From contig JAOAGO010000012.1 of assembly GCA_026415715.1 (NCBI GenBank), forward strand, positions 1 to 64,000: a stretch of DNA of 64,000 nt, given 5' to 3'. This stretch comes from Chitinophagaceae bacterium (lineage in GTDB: Bacteria > Bacteroidota > Bacteroidia > Chitinophagales > Chitinophagaceae). Positions 1-8,195 of the stretch are shown one piece after another. Position 1 is the stretch's first letter; each line of letters starts with the position of its first letter. Made by a program: the position numbers and the translations under genes. The notes under the pieces are model-generated. The model was not told where the DNA came from. It saw nothing but the letters and a program-made list of their open reading frames with translations, and made no database searches.

Positions 1-5
1 GGTCT

Positions 6-39
6 AAAGGAAAAAAGCCCTTAAAAGCTTTTTTCCTTT
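6..39. terminator. Perfect 13-bp hairpin at the window edge
   Basis: AAAGGAAAAAAGC (6-18) and GCTTTTTTCCTTT (27-39) are exact reverse complements around an 8-base loop. A T/A-rich stretch follows on both sides. It probably ends a gene lying to the left of the window. The stem is AT-rich, so it is weaker than a classical intrinsic terminator and could act in either direction. Confidence 0.5.
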
Positions 40-243
40 CCCTTTTAAAAAATTGCACTTATTTGTTGAACACAGCTTTAATTATAATTTTTTTTTTGAA
101 AGTTACAAATTTTCTTAACTTCTGTAATTAAGTATTCAAAATCAAACTACTATAATTAAAAATTTATTTTAACTAGTTTTCGTAAATATAAGAATCAGAT
201 GGAGTGGAATAAGGTGGAAGCGAAATAAATGAAATTAATATTG

Positions 244-316
244 TGGTGTGGGGCGGAATCGAACCGCCGACACAAGGATTTTCAGTCCTTTGCTCTACCA
301 ACTGAGCTACCGCACC
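244..316 (-). tRNA. tRNA-Phe (GAA)
   Basis: On the minus strand the sequence folds as a cloverleaf: D arm GCTC/GAGC, anticodon stem AAGGA/TCCTT with loop CTGAAAA (anticodon GAA at 283-281), 5-base variable loop, T arm GGCGG/CCGCC with loop TTCGATT. The acceptor stem GGTGCGG/CCACACC has one C5-A68 mismatch. The discriminator is A, and the next bases are CAA, so CCA is not encoded. The gene lies about 70 bases from the 3' end of recQ on the same strand. Confidence 0.95.
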
Positions 317-385
317 GGATTTCAGAAAAAGAGCCGCAAATATAGGTTTTTTCTTTTGAGATATGAAGGAATTTAATACTTCATT

Positions 386-2680
386 TTACATACCGTATTT
401 TGTAAGGAATTTGATGCGCATCAGCTTAAGTTGCTCCCAGTTGTAGTTTTTGTCGGCCAGCTCTTCCTGAGCTACCTGCAGGCTGGAGGTCTCGCTGTTT
501 TTAAAGTATTCCATTATTTCTTCCTGATCTTCCGGGTCTAAAATTTCATCAATCGCATAATCCAGATTCAGGCGGGTTCCGCTGGCGGCAATGCTTTCCA
601 TTTCGTCCAGCATTTCATCCATGCGCCATCCTCTGTTTTTGGCAATGGTTTCCAGCGATATTTTTTTGTCCGTGTTTTGAATGATATATACTTTATCACC
701 GCTTTTGTTTACCACGCTTTTCATAACAAAATCATCGGGCCTTTCAATTTCATTTTCCTCCACATAGCGGGCAATCAGCTCAACAAAAGGTTTTCCGAAT
801 TTCAATGCTTTGCCTTTGCTCACCCCCTGGCATTTTTCAAGTCCCTCCAGCGTGATCGGATAATAAGTGGCCATGTCCTGCAAAGAACTTTCCAGGAATA
901 TGACAAAAGGCGGCAGCCCTCTTTTTTTGGCTTCCTGCGCCCTCAGGTCGAGCAGCATGGCCATAAGTTTTTCATCAACGGCCGCTGCACCGCCTGCTTC
1001 AGCGCCTTCATCGTCGTCGGCATTGGCATCGGCATAAATATTATTAATAATAACCTTGAACGATTTCGGTTTTTTGAGAAAAGCTTCTCCTTTATCGGTA
1101 ATTTTCAGCACGCCGTATTCTTCAACATCTTTTACCAGCAGGCCTTCCAGAATCATCTGGCGGATTAATGAGTTCCAGAAAAACGGCTCCTGGTGTGTTC
1201 CGCTGCCGTACGACTTCAACCCCTCGTGCCTGAACATTTGTATTTGAGGCGTGAGTTTTCCCGTGATAATCTGAACAACGTAATCGGTGGCAAATCGCTC
1301 ATCCAGTTCTTTGATGGCTTTAAGTACAATTACAGCTTCGTCTTTGGCTTCTGTTTTTTCTTTGGGGTTTCTGCAATTGTCGCAAAGCCCGCAATTTTCT
1401 TTTTCGTATTTTTCTCCGAAGTAATTCAGCAGAATTTTTCTTCGGCAAAGCCCGGTTTCGGCATAGCCCACCGTTTCGTCTATCAGTTGAGCCCCGATTT
1501 CCCGTTCGCTGAGCGGTTTGTCTCTCATCAGGTGTTCCAGTTTGCTCACGTCTTTGTGAGAATAATAAAGGATGCAGCGCCCCTCCAGTCCGTCCCGCCC
1601 GGCGCGGCCGGTTTCCTGATAGTAGTTCTCTATGCTTTTGGGAATATTGTAATGAATCACAAACCGGATATCGGGTTTGTCAATGCCCATACCAAAGGCT
1701 ATGGTGGCGCATATCACCTGCACCTCTTCGTTCAGAAACTGATCCTGACGTTCGGTGCGGAGTTTGCTGTCAAGTCCGGCGTGATAGGCTACAGCTTTGA
1801 TGCCGTTGGCCATCAGAATGTCTGCAAGTTCTTCTGTTGTTTTCCGGTTCAGCGTATAAATGATGCCGCTTTTTCCGGGCATGCTTTTTATAAACCGCAC
1901 AATACTTTCGTGTGTCTGCGACTTTTTGATTTTAGGCAAAACTTCGTAGTATAAGTTTGGCCGGTTGAATGATGAGATGAATACGTCGGGATTTCTCAGT
2001 TGCAGGTTTTTGATGATATCGCTTTGCACTTTAGGGGTTGCCGTGGCGGTCAATGCAATCATCGGAATATCCGGATTGATTTGTACCATCATTTCCCGTA
2101 GCCTCCGGTATTCCGGCCTGAAATCGTGACCCCACTCGGAAATACAATGCGCTTCATCCACCGCAAAAAAAGACACTTTCAGATCGGAAAAAAATTCAAG
2201 GTTTTCCTGCTTGGTCAGGGTTTCTGGGGCTACATACAGCATTTTGGTTTTGCCTTTCAGCAAATCATCATGCACTTCTTTGATTTCTTTTTTGCTGAGC
2301 GTTGAGTTCAGAAAATGGGCTACGTTTTCGTTGCTGCTGTAACTTCTTACCAGGTCCACCTGATTTTTCATCAAGGCGATAAGCGGAGAAATAATAATCG
2401 CTACGCCTTCGCTTACCAGAGCCGGAAGCTGATAGCATAGGCTTTTTCCGCCGCCGGTAGGCATAATCACGAAAGTATCTTTGCCGGAAAGCAGGGAGGT
2501 GATGGCTTTTTCCTGCTGATCTTTGAATGTGTCAAACCCGAAGTGTTCGTGCAAAGCATTGTAGAGTTCTTTTTTGCTGATTTCTGCAACAGGCCTTATA
2601 ACATGCTGTCCGTTTACTGCTCCTTTTAGGGTTGTTTTTTTAGTGGTCTTGGCTACTTTTTTGGTCTTCACTGATCCCAT
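386..2680 (-). CDS. recQ: ATP-dependent DNA helicase RecQ
   Basis: 3'-5' superfamily 2 DNA helicase acting in recombination and fork repair. After a Lys/Thr-rich tail of about 20 residues come Walker A TGGGKS (75-80), DEAH (175-178), the TATAT motif, and the motif VI segment QETGRAGRDG. A RecQ zinc-binding Cys set (CRR..., then CGLCDNC) follows, then the winged-helix region, an HRDC domain (around 575-650) and a C-terminal helical extension of the HTH_40 type seen in Bacteroidota RecQ. At 764 aa it is longer than E. coli RecQ (about 610) because of that extension. All helicase motifs are intact. The ATG at 2680 is the only good start. Confidence 0.95.
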   Translation of the reverse strand: MGSVKTKKVAKTTKKTTLKGAVNGQHVIRPVAEISKKELYNALHEHFGFDTFKDQQEKAITSLLSGKDTFVIMPTGGGKSLCYQLPALVSEGVAIIISPLIALMKNQVDLVRSYSSNENVAHFLNSTLSKKEIKEVHDDLLKGKTKMLYVAPETLTKQENLEFFSDLKVSFFAVDEAHCISEWGHDFRPEYRRLREMMVQINPDIPMIALTATATPKVQSDIIKNLQLRNPDVFISSFNRPNLYYEVLPKIKKSQTHESIVRFIKSMPGKSGIIYTLNRKTTEELADILMANGIKAVAYHAGLDSKLRTERQDQFLNEEVQVICATIAFGMGIDKPDIRFVIHYNIPKSIENYYQETGRAGRDGLEGRCILYYSHKDVSKLEHLMRDKPLSEREIGAQLIDETVGYAETGLCRRKILLNYFGEKYEKENCGLCDNCRNPKEKTEAKDEAVIVLKAIKELDERFATDYVVQIITGKLTPQIQMFRHEGLKSYGSGTHQEPFFWNSLIRQMILEGLLVKDVEEYGVLKITDKGEAFLKKPKSFKVIINNIYADANADDDEGAEAGGAAAVDEKLMAMLLDLRAQEAKKRGLPPFVIFLESSLQDMATYYPITLEGLEKCQGVSKGKALKFGKPFVELIARYVEENEIERPDDFVMKSVVNKSGDKVYIIQNTDKKISLETIAKNRGWRMDEMLDEMESIAASGTRLNLDYAIDEILDPEDQEEIMEYFKNSETSSLQVAQEELADKNYNWEQLKLMRIKFLTKYGM

Positions 2681-3173
2681 GTTAAATAATTGTACAATTA
2701 TTAAAGATAAAAAATTATTTATAAAATCCGAAATTCCATTATTGAAAATTCTGCTGTCTGTTTAATGGTTAATGGGCGGGGCAAAACGAGATTTCTGAAT
2801 ATGATTTGCTAACGGGTTTTAAAAGGGATGCGAATTTAATAAAAATTATTGTTTTGTTTGGGAGTTTCCGTCACCATCACACGCAACAGGATTTATGAAT
2901 TATTATTATGTTGGGCAAACGATTATTTTTGAACTCTTTAGTAAACCGAACGGGTTTCGTTCTTGTTAATTTTTACTTTTTTTTACAAATTCTCTGTTTG
3001 TTGGTCTGTAAAAAAATTGCTTGGCGGGTTTATGTTGAGTAATTTTAGCAATCTTCTTTTTGTTTTTTGATAATGAATTAGAAGTATTCTATTTTTGTTT
3101 TTTATAAATAAATGGCCACAGACAAATCCTCATTTCCGAATCAATTTGTGTGTCTGAAATTTCATTCTTAAAC
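2681..3173. other. Gene-free AT-rich gap between recQ and manC
   Basis: 493 bases between divergent genes. No ORF with coding character, no RNA fold and no strong hairpin was seen. It must hold the promoters of recQ and of the manC run, but I cannot place a clear TTTG-N19-TANNTTTG pair in it. Confidence 0.5.
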
Positions 3174-4256
3174 ATGAGCAATCATCAATATGTCGCTATA
3201 ATGGCCGGAGGAATCGGAAGCCGTTTCTGGCCGGTCAGCCGTGCAGGTTTTCCGAAGCAATTTCTCGACATTTTAGGTATCGGAAAAACTTTAATTCAGC
3301 AAACGTTTGAACGGTATGCCCGGCTGGTGCCCGTGGAAAATATTTACATCATTACGTCCGCAGAATATGTTCCCGTAGTAAAACAACAGATTCCGGATAT
3401 TCCCGGGCAAAATATTCTGTCCGAACCCTCACGTAAAAATACAGCACCCTGTATTGCTTATATTTCTTTTAAGCTGATACAGAAAGATCCCGAAGCGCTG
3501 ATGATTGCGGCGCCGGCCGATAATCTGATTCCGGAAACAGACGAATTTATCAAAACCGCCCGCAAGGCATTTGATTTTGTAAGCCACGTCAATGCGCTGG
3601 TCACCATTGGCGTAAAACCCACCTATCCGAATACCGGATACGGTTACATTCAGCATGATACACTGGAGGCTGCACCGGGCATTTATAAGGTGAAAACGTT
3701 TACCGAAAAACCGAACGAAGAACTGGCTAAAACATTTATAGCCAGCGGTGATTTTCTGTGGAATGCGGGAATTTTCACGTGGAAGGTGAAAAACATTCTC
3801 TCCGCACTAGAAAAATATGAGCCTGATTTATATGAACTCTTTTATACCGAAAAAGAAAAATTCAACACCCCGCATGAACACGAAGCCCTGCAAAGTATTT
3901 ACCCTCAGTGCACCAATATATCCATTGATTATGCGGTGATGGAAAAAGCCGATAATGTGTATCTCATTCCGGCCTCTTTCAGTTGGAGCGACCTGGGAAC
4001 CTGGAACAGCGCCTGGGAAAACAAGGAAAAAGATTATTTCGGTAATGCCGTAGTGGGTAAAAATGTAATGATTATTGATGCCGTGAACTGTATGGTTCAT
4101 GCGCCGGACAATAAGCTGGTTGTACTTCAGGGATTGAATGATTTTATTGTAATTGATACAAAAGACGTGCTGTTGATTTGCCAGAAAAACAAAGAGCAAG
4201 ACATCAAAGACTATGTAGCGGAAATTAAAAGAACGAAGGGAGAAAAATTTCTCTAA
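3174..4256 (+). CDS. manC: Mannose-1-phosphate guanylyltransferase
   Basis: Makes GDP-mannose from mannose-1-phosphate and GTP for polysaccharide and glycan synthesis; cytosolic. The N terminus has the nucleotidyltransferase signature IMAGGIGSRFWPVSR, and later FLWNAGIFTW and SIDYAVMEK typical of ManC/RfbM. At 360 aa it is the short single-domain form with no mannose-6-phosphate isomerase domain. A GTG at 3150 would add 8 residues, but the ATG at 3174 puts the signature close to the N terminus as usual. The next gene starts 9 bases downstream, so it probably heads a four-gene transcript. Confidence 0.92.
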   Translation: MSNHQYVAIMAGGIGSRFWPVSRAGFPKQFLDILGIGKTLIQQTFERYARLVPVENIYIITSAEYVPVVKQQIPDIPGQNILSEPSRKNTAPCIAYISFKLIQKDPEALMIAAPADNLIPETDEFIKTARKAFDFVSHVNALVTIGVKPTYPNTGYGYIQHDTLEAAPGIYKVKTFTEKPNEELAKTFIASGDFLWNAGIFTWKVKNILSALEKYEPDLYELFYTEKEKFNTPHEHEALQSIYPQCTNISIDYAVMEKADNVYLIPASFSWSDLGTWNSAWENKEKDYFGNAVVGKNVMIIDAVNCMVHAPDNKLVVLQGLNDFIVIDTKDVLLICQKNKEQDIKDYVAEIKRTKGEKFL

Positions 4257-4265
4257 CTTTATTCC

Positions 4266-5012
4266 ATGCCCGACGGAATTCTTCAGATACCCCCTCAGCA
4301 GATATTGTTTCTGGACATTGAAACCGTTCCCGGCTTTCCTTCTTATGAAGCCATGACCGGAGAGTGGAAAAATTTCTGGAACCAGAAAGCCGCTTCGTTA
4401 CTCCGTTATCACGAAGGTGAAACGGAAATATCGCTCTATCCCAGAGCGGGTATTTATGCTGAATTCGGAAAAATTATCTGCATCGGCTGCGGTCTTCTCC
4501 AAAATAAAGAAAACGATTTTTCATTAACGCTGAAGTGTTATGCCGGCGACGATGAAAAAAGCCTGCTTCTGTCTTTTACGGAAATGTTGAACCGTTGGAC
4601 AGGAGGGGATAACAAAAACAAATTTCTATGTGCCCATAACGGAAAAGAATTTGACTTTCCTTACCTGTGCCGCCGTATGCTCATTCAGGGAATTCCCGTT
4701 CCGGACATCCTGAATATCACCGGAAAAAAATCCTGGGAGGTTCAGCATCTGGACACCATGGAAATGTGGAAGTTCGGCGATTATAAAAACTTTACCTCGC
4801 TGGGTTTGCTGTCTTTGGCATTGGGTATTCCTACACCAAAAGACGATATGGACGGAAGTATGGTATATAAAATGTACTGGGAAGAAAAAAACCTGAAACG
4901 CATTTCAACATACTGTTTAAAAGATGTGGTAGCCCTGACGCAGGTATTTCTTAGACTGACTCATCGCCCGTTGATAAAAGCAGAAAACATATCTATTGTA
5001 GAAAATGAATAA
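4266..5012 (+). CDS. Predicted PolB-like 3'-5' exonuclease
   Basis: RNase H-fold protein resembling the 3'-5' exonuclease domain of family B polymerases without the polymerase (DNA_pol_B_exo2-like). Acidic motifs are in order: FLDIETVPG (Exo I, DxE), CAHNGKEFDFPYL (Exo II, HNxxxFD) and TYCLKDVVA (Exo III, YxxxD). The motif order and 248 aa length fit this small family; its physiological role is not known. The last 8 bases (ATGAATAA) overlap the start of the aminotransferase, implying translational coupling. Confidence 0.8.
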   Translation: MPDGILQIPPQQILFLDIETVPGFPSYEAMTGEWKNFWNQKAASLLRYHEGETEISLYPRAGIYAEFGKIICIGCGLLQNKENDFSLTLKCYAGDDEKSLLLSFTEMLNRWTGGDNKNKFLCAHNGKEFDFPYLCRRMLIQGIPVPDILNITGKKSWEVQHLDTMEMWKFGDYKNFTSLGLLSLALGIPTPKDDMDGSMVYKMYWEEKNLKRISTYCLKDVVALTQVFLRLTHRPLIKAENISIVENE

Positions 5013-6159
5013 GGTTATGGAGATTTCTTCCCGGCTTCCCGGAGTGAGCACCACTATTTTTACTACCATGAGCGCACTGGCCGCCGAATTCCATGCCGTA
5101 AATCTGGGCCAGGGCTTTCCTGATTTCCCGATGAACGACGAGTTGATTCGTTTGGTGCATCAGGCCATGAAAGACGGTTTTAATCAATATGCACCCATGG
5201 CGGGATATCTTCCGCTGCGTGAAGCCATCGCTGAAAAAATTTTCAACCTTTATAAAAATCCCGTTCATCCGGAAACCGAAATTACCATTACGCCGGGCGG
5301 TACATATGCCATTTATTCTGCCATCACATCTCTTATCCGAGAGGGCGATGAAGTCATCGTACCTGAACCGGCTTACGACAGCTATATTCCTAATATTGAA
5401 ATAAACGGGGGGGTTGCCGTAACCATACCCCTTCGTTTTCCGGATTATAAAATTGACTGGCGGGCAGTGAAAAATGCCATATCCCCGAAAACAAAAGCCA
5501 TCATCCTTAACTCGCCACACAACCCAACGGGTAGTATTTTAAAAAACGAGGACATCGAAGAACTCAGAACCCTCGTTAGAGATTCTTCGATTTTCATCAT
5601 AAGCGATGAAGTATATGAGCATCTGATTTTTGATGATCTTCCTCATCTCAGCATGCTGCGTTTTCCCGACTTATATCAAAGAAGTTTTGTGTGCTTTTCG
5701 TTTGGAAAAGTATATAACTGCACGGGCTGGAAGTTGGGGTATTGTGTGGCGCCGCCAAAATTAACCGCCGAATTCCGGAAAGTTCATCAGTTCAATTGCT
5801 TTTCGTGTTTTACCCCCGCACAGGTAGCGCTCAGCATTTTTTTGAAAAACAAGGATGCCTACCTTCAGCTTTCGGCATTGATGCAGGAAAAAAGAGATTT
5901 TTTTATCCGTATTATGAAAGACACCCGTTTCAGGCTGCTTCCTTCTTATGGAAGTTATTTTATTTGTTCATCTTATGATAATATCAGCGATGAAGACGAC
6001 AAAACCTTTGCTATCCGAATGACAAAGGAGGCGGGGGTGGCTTCCATCCCCTTATCTGCCTTTTACCGATCGGGAAAAGATGATAAAATGATACGGTTTT
6101 GCTTTTGCAAGAAGGAAGAAACGCTGCTGAAAGCGGCTGAGCGATTAATTAAAATGTAA
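5005..6159 (+). CDS. PLP-dependent aminotransferase (YbdL/KAT-like)
   Basis: Fold-type I class I/II aminotransferase, 384 aa. NSPHNPTG is the conserved Asn-Pro segment, ISDEVYEH carries the pyridine-binding Asp, and SFGKVYNCTGWKLGY has the PLP Schiff-base lysine in the context typical of YbdL methionine aminotransferases and kynurenine aminotransferases. By family it transaminates methionine or aromatic amino acids with a 2-oxoacid. The exact substrate cannot be read from sequence. It overlaps the exonuclease gene by 8 bases, and its stop abuts a possible ATG of the next ORF (TAATG). Confidence 0.85.
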   Translation: MNKVMEISSRLPGVSTTIFTTMSALAAEFHAVNLGQGFPDFPMNDELIRLVHQAMKDGFNQYAPMAGYLPLREAIAEKIFNLYKNPVHPETEITITPGGTYAIYSAITSLIREGDEVIVPEPAYDSYIPNIEINGGVAVTIPLRFPDYKIDWRAVKNAISPKTKAIILNSPHNPTGSILKNEDIEELRTLVRDSSIFIISDEVYEHLIFDDLPHLSMLRFPDLYQRSFVCFSFGKVYNCTGWKLGYCVAPPKLTAEFRKVHQFNCFSCFTPAQVALSIFLKNKDAYLQLSALMQEKRDFFIRIMKDTRFRLLPSYGSYFICSSYDNISDEDDKTFAIRMTKEAGVASIPLSAFYRSGKDDKMIRFCFCKKEETLLKAAERLIKM

Positions 6160-6185
6160 TGGATGACTGTTTTTACATGCATGAA

Positions 6186-6611
6186 ATGAAAAAAATAAAA
6201 GTGTTATTTGTTTGTGTGGAAAACTCCAACCGATCGCAGATGAGCGAAGCGTTTGCCCGGATGATCGGCGGCGAAAGAGTAGAAGCGTTTAGTGCGGGTT
6301 CTTCGCCTTCAGGTGTGGTAAATCCAAAAGCCGTTGAGGCCATGAAAGATCTGGGATATGATCTGTCTGCTCATCGGTCAAAGTCACTAACTGAAGTTGC
6401 GGCTTTTGCTCCTTTTGATGCCGTGGTGACCATGGGCTGCGGCGATGCATGCCCCTGGATGCCTGCCAAACAGTATATAGACTGGGATATTCCCGATCCG
6501 AAACATATGAACAAAGAAGAATTTAATGCTGTGCGGGATCTTATCAAACAGAAAGTGGAGGGGCTGCTTTCCGGATTGCTGGCTAATGAACATACTGATA
6601 AAGAAACCTGA
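6186..6611 (+). CDS. arsC: Arsenate reductase, thioredoxin-coupled ArsC type
   Basis: Low-molecular-weight phosphatase fold. The P loop CVENSNRSQ (CX5R) lies at the N terminus and the redox Cys pair in GCGDACPW is followed by DWDIPDP, as in thioredoxin-coupled ArsC. Starting at the ATG at 6186 places the nucleophile at Cys10, as in B. subtilis ArsC, and gives 141 aa. The upstream ATGs at 6159 and 6177 remain possible. It is the last gene of the manC run, and no arsB/acr3/arsR is nearby. It could alternatively be a protein-tyrosine phosphatase, but the GCGDACP segment favours arsenate. Confidence 0.82.
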   Translation: MKKIKVLFVCVENSNRSQMSEAFARMIGGERVEAFSAGSSPSGVVNPKAVEAMKDLGYDLSAHRSKSLTEVAAFAPFDAVVTMGCGDACPWMPAKQYIDWDIPDPKHMNKEEFNAVRDLIKQKVEGLLSGLLANEHTDKET

Positions 6612-6631
6612 GAGCTGATTTATCCCAAAAA

Positions 6632-7645
6632 TTACAAACCCGCTTTGGCGCTGATTTCCAGCATCCGGTCAATCGGTTTCTTGGCGGCCAGTCGTAGCTC
6701 TTCGTCTATCAGAATTTCTGGTTTTTCATATTGCATACACAAATATAATTTTTCCAGCGTATTCAGTTTCATGTGTGGGCAATTGTTGCAGGCACAGGAA
6801 TTGTCCGGCGGTGCAGGAATAAATGTTTTATGCGGAGAAGCTTTCATCATCTGATGTATAATTCCGGTTTCTGTAGCCACAATATATTCCATGGCATCGT
6901 CTGTTTGCGTAAATTTTAACAGGCCGGTAGTGGACCCGATAAAATCAGCATGCTTCAACACGGCTTCTTCGCATTCAGGATGAGCAATCAGTTTTGCCCT
7001 AGGATGTCTTACCTTTAGTTTGATGATTTTTTCCAGACTGAAAATTTCATGTACCATACAAGCCCCATCCCACAACACCATATTTCTTCCCGTAATCTTG
7101 TTTATATAAGCGCCCAGATTTTTATCCGGAGCAAATATGATGGGTTGCTCTTCAGGAAAACTTTCAACAATAATTTTTGCATTGCTGCTGGTGCATATTA
7201 CGTCGCTGAGAGCTTTGATTCCGGCGCTGCAATTTATATAACTGATAACTACATGGCCGGGATGCTTTTCTTTAAATTTCTTAAACAAAGGCGGAGGACA
7301 ACTGTCGCTCAGCGAACAGCCGGCTTTTAAATCCGGAAGCAGCACTTTTTTCTGTGGATTAAGAATTTTTGCCGTCTCAGCCATAAAATGCACCCCTGCA
7401 AAAACAATGATATCCGCATCCGTTTTCTGTGCTTGCTGAGCCAGTCCCAGACTATCACCTATGTAATCCGCAACATCCTGAATATCCGGCTCCTGATAGT
7501 AATGAGCCAGAATTACGGCATTTTTTTGTTTTTTCAGCTTTTCTATTTCTGCAAACAAATCCAAAGAGGGATCTAATTCCACATCCAGAAAACCCTTGTT
7601 CTCCAATTCTTTTTCTGCAACACGTAAAGCGCTTTCCTCAATCAT
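6632..7645 (-). CDS. nadA: Quinolinate synthase NadA
   Basis: Condenses iminoaspartate with dihydroxyacetone phosphate to quinolinate, the NAD precursor, using a [4Fe-4S] cluster. Visible marks are [21 protein letters not shown] near the N terminus, the Cys regions [20 protein letters not shown] and [15 protein letters not shown], and 337 aa, the normal size. nadB and nadC are not in the window; the later NAD step (nadD) is at 24.1 kb. Its end faces arsC 20 bases away, with no obvious terminator between them. Confidence 0.95.
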   Translation of the reverse strand: MIEESALRVAEKELENKGFLDVELDPSLDLFAEIEKLKKQKNAVILAHYYQEPDIQDVADYIGDSLGLAQQAQKTDADIIVFAGVHFMAETAKILNPQKKVLLPDLKAGCSLSDSCPPPLFKKFKEKHPGHVVISYINCSAGIKALSDVICTSSNAKIIVESFPEEQPIIFAPDKNLGAYINKITGRNMVLWDGACMVHEIFSLEKIIKLKVRHPRAKLIAHPECEEAVLKHADFIGSTTGLLKFTQTDDAMEYIVATETGIIHQMMKASPHKTFIPAPPDNSCACNNCPHMKLNTLEKLYLCMQYEKPEILIDEELRLAAKKPIDRMLEISAKAGL

Positions 7646-8195
7646 GTTTCAAAAAAAATTTAAAGTTTAGCGCAATATTGCGGTTCCGGCCGAATCTTTC
7701 CAAAAAAATTTTTTTATGAATGATTTCTTTTCTTTTACTATTAATATCATAATATTTAAAAAATAAAACTATTATTATTATGGGTGTGAATTTGTGGAAA
7801 AAGGAATTTACAAATTTACAAAATAACCAATATCCACAGGATTTCACCGTAAGTTCACATAAACCAAGTTTAACTTTTCTCTCGGAGTGTAACTTTTCTT
7901 TCAACAAAAAAAGAAAACGGAAAAAATTTATTCACAAAAAGAGTTTCGCAGAATACTTTGTTAAAAAAAAAGGAATTAAAAATTTTTTTACACTCAAAAA
8001 AAGGAAATAAGAAATCAAATTGTTTTTTTCCACTTCTCATATTCATTTCTTTCCACACAAATTATTTTAAAATTCACAGTTTTCTTAACTTATTCATATT
8101 GTAATGTGTAAAAAAATTTTGGAAAACAAATCAAAATTTTCAGAAAACAACAGGAGAATTATTTCATTAATTTTATTCTTTTAAAAAGAACCGCC
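7646..8195. other. oriC: Candidate chromosomal origin (oriC): AT-rich gap with DnaA-box cluster
   Basis: The longest gene-free stretch of the window (550 bases) lies between outward-facing nadA and the S46 peptidase gene. Exact TTWTNCACA matches occur at 7793-7801 (minus, TTTTCCACA), 7928-7936 (plus, TTATTCACA) and 8105-8113 (minus, TTTTACACA). One-mismatch copies are at 7830-7838 (ATATCCACA) and 8049-8057 (CTTTCCACA). A very AT-rich block at about 7696-7790 could be an unwinding element. dnaN lies 4.5 kb away, mnmG and two parS sites about 13-15 kb away. Lys/Phe-rich ORFs in this stretch look like low-complexity chance frames. The origin call is inference. Confidence 0.55.

Noticed and set aside
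1193-1954. Long plus-strand ORF of about 250 codons opposite recQ
   Set aside because: It is the antisense shadow of the RecQ helicase domain, Phe/Val-rich, with no own start signals.
3771-3786. ATTTTCACGTGGAAGG inside manC as a third parS site
   Set aside because: Only 11 of 16 bases match; the flanks of the CACGTG core are wrong on both sides.
7780-8058. Lys/Phe-rich ORFs on both strands in the nadA-S46 gap
   Set aside because: They are made of A and T runs, overlap each other on opposite strands and show no domain; best read as chance frames in an AT-rich control region.
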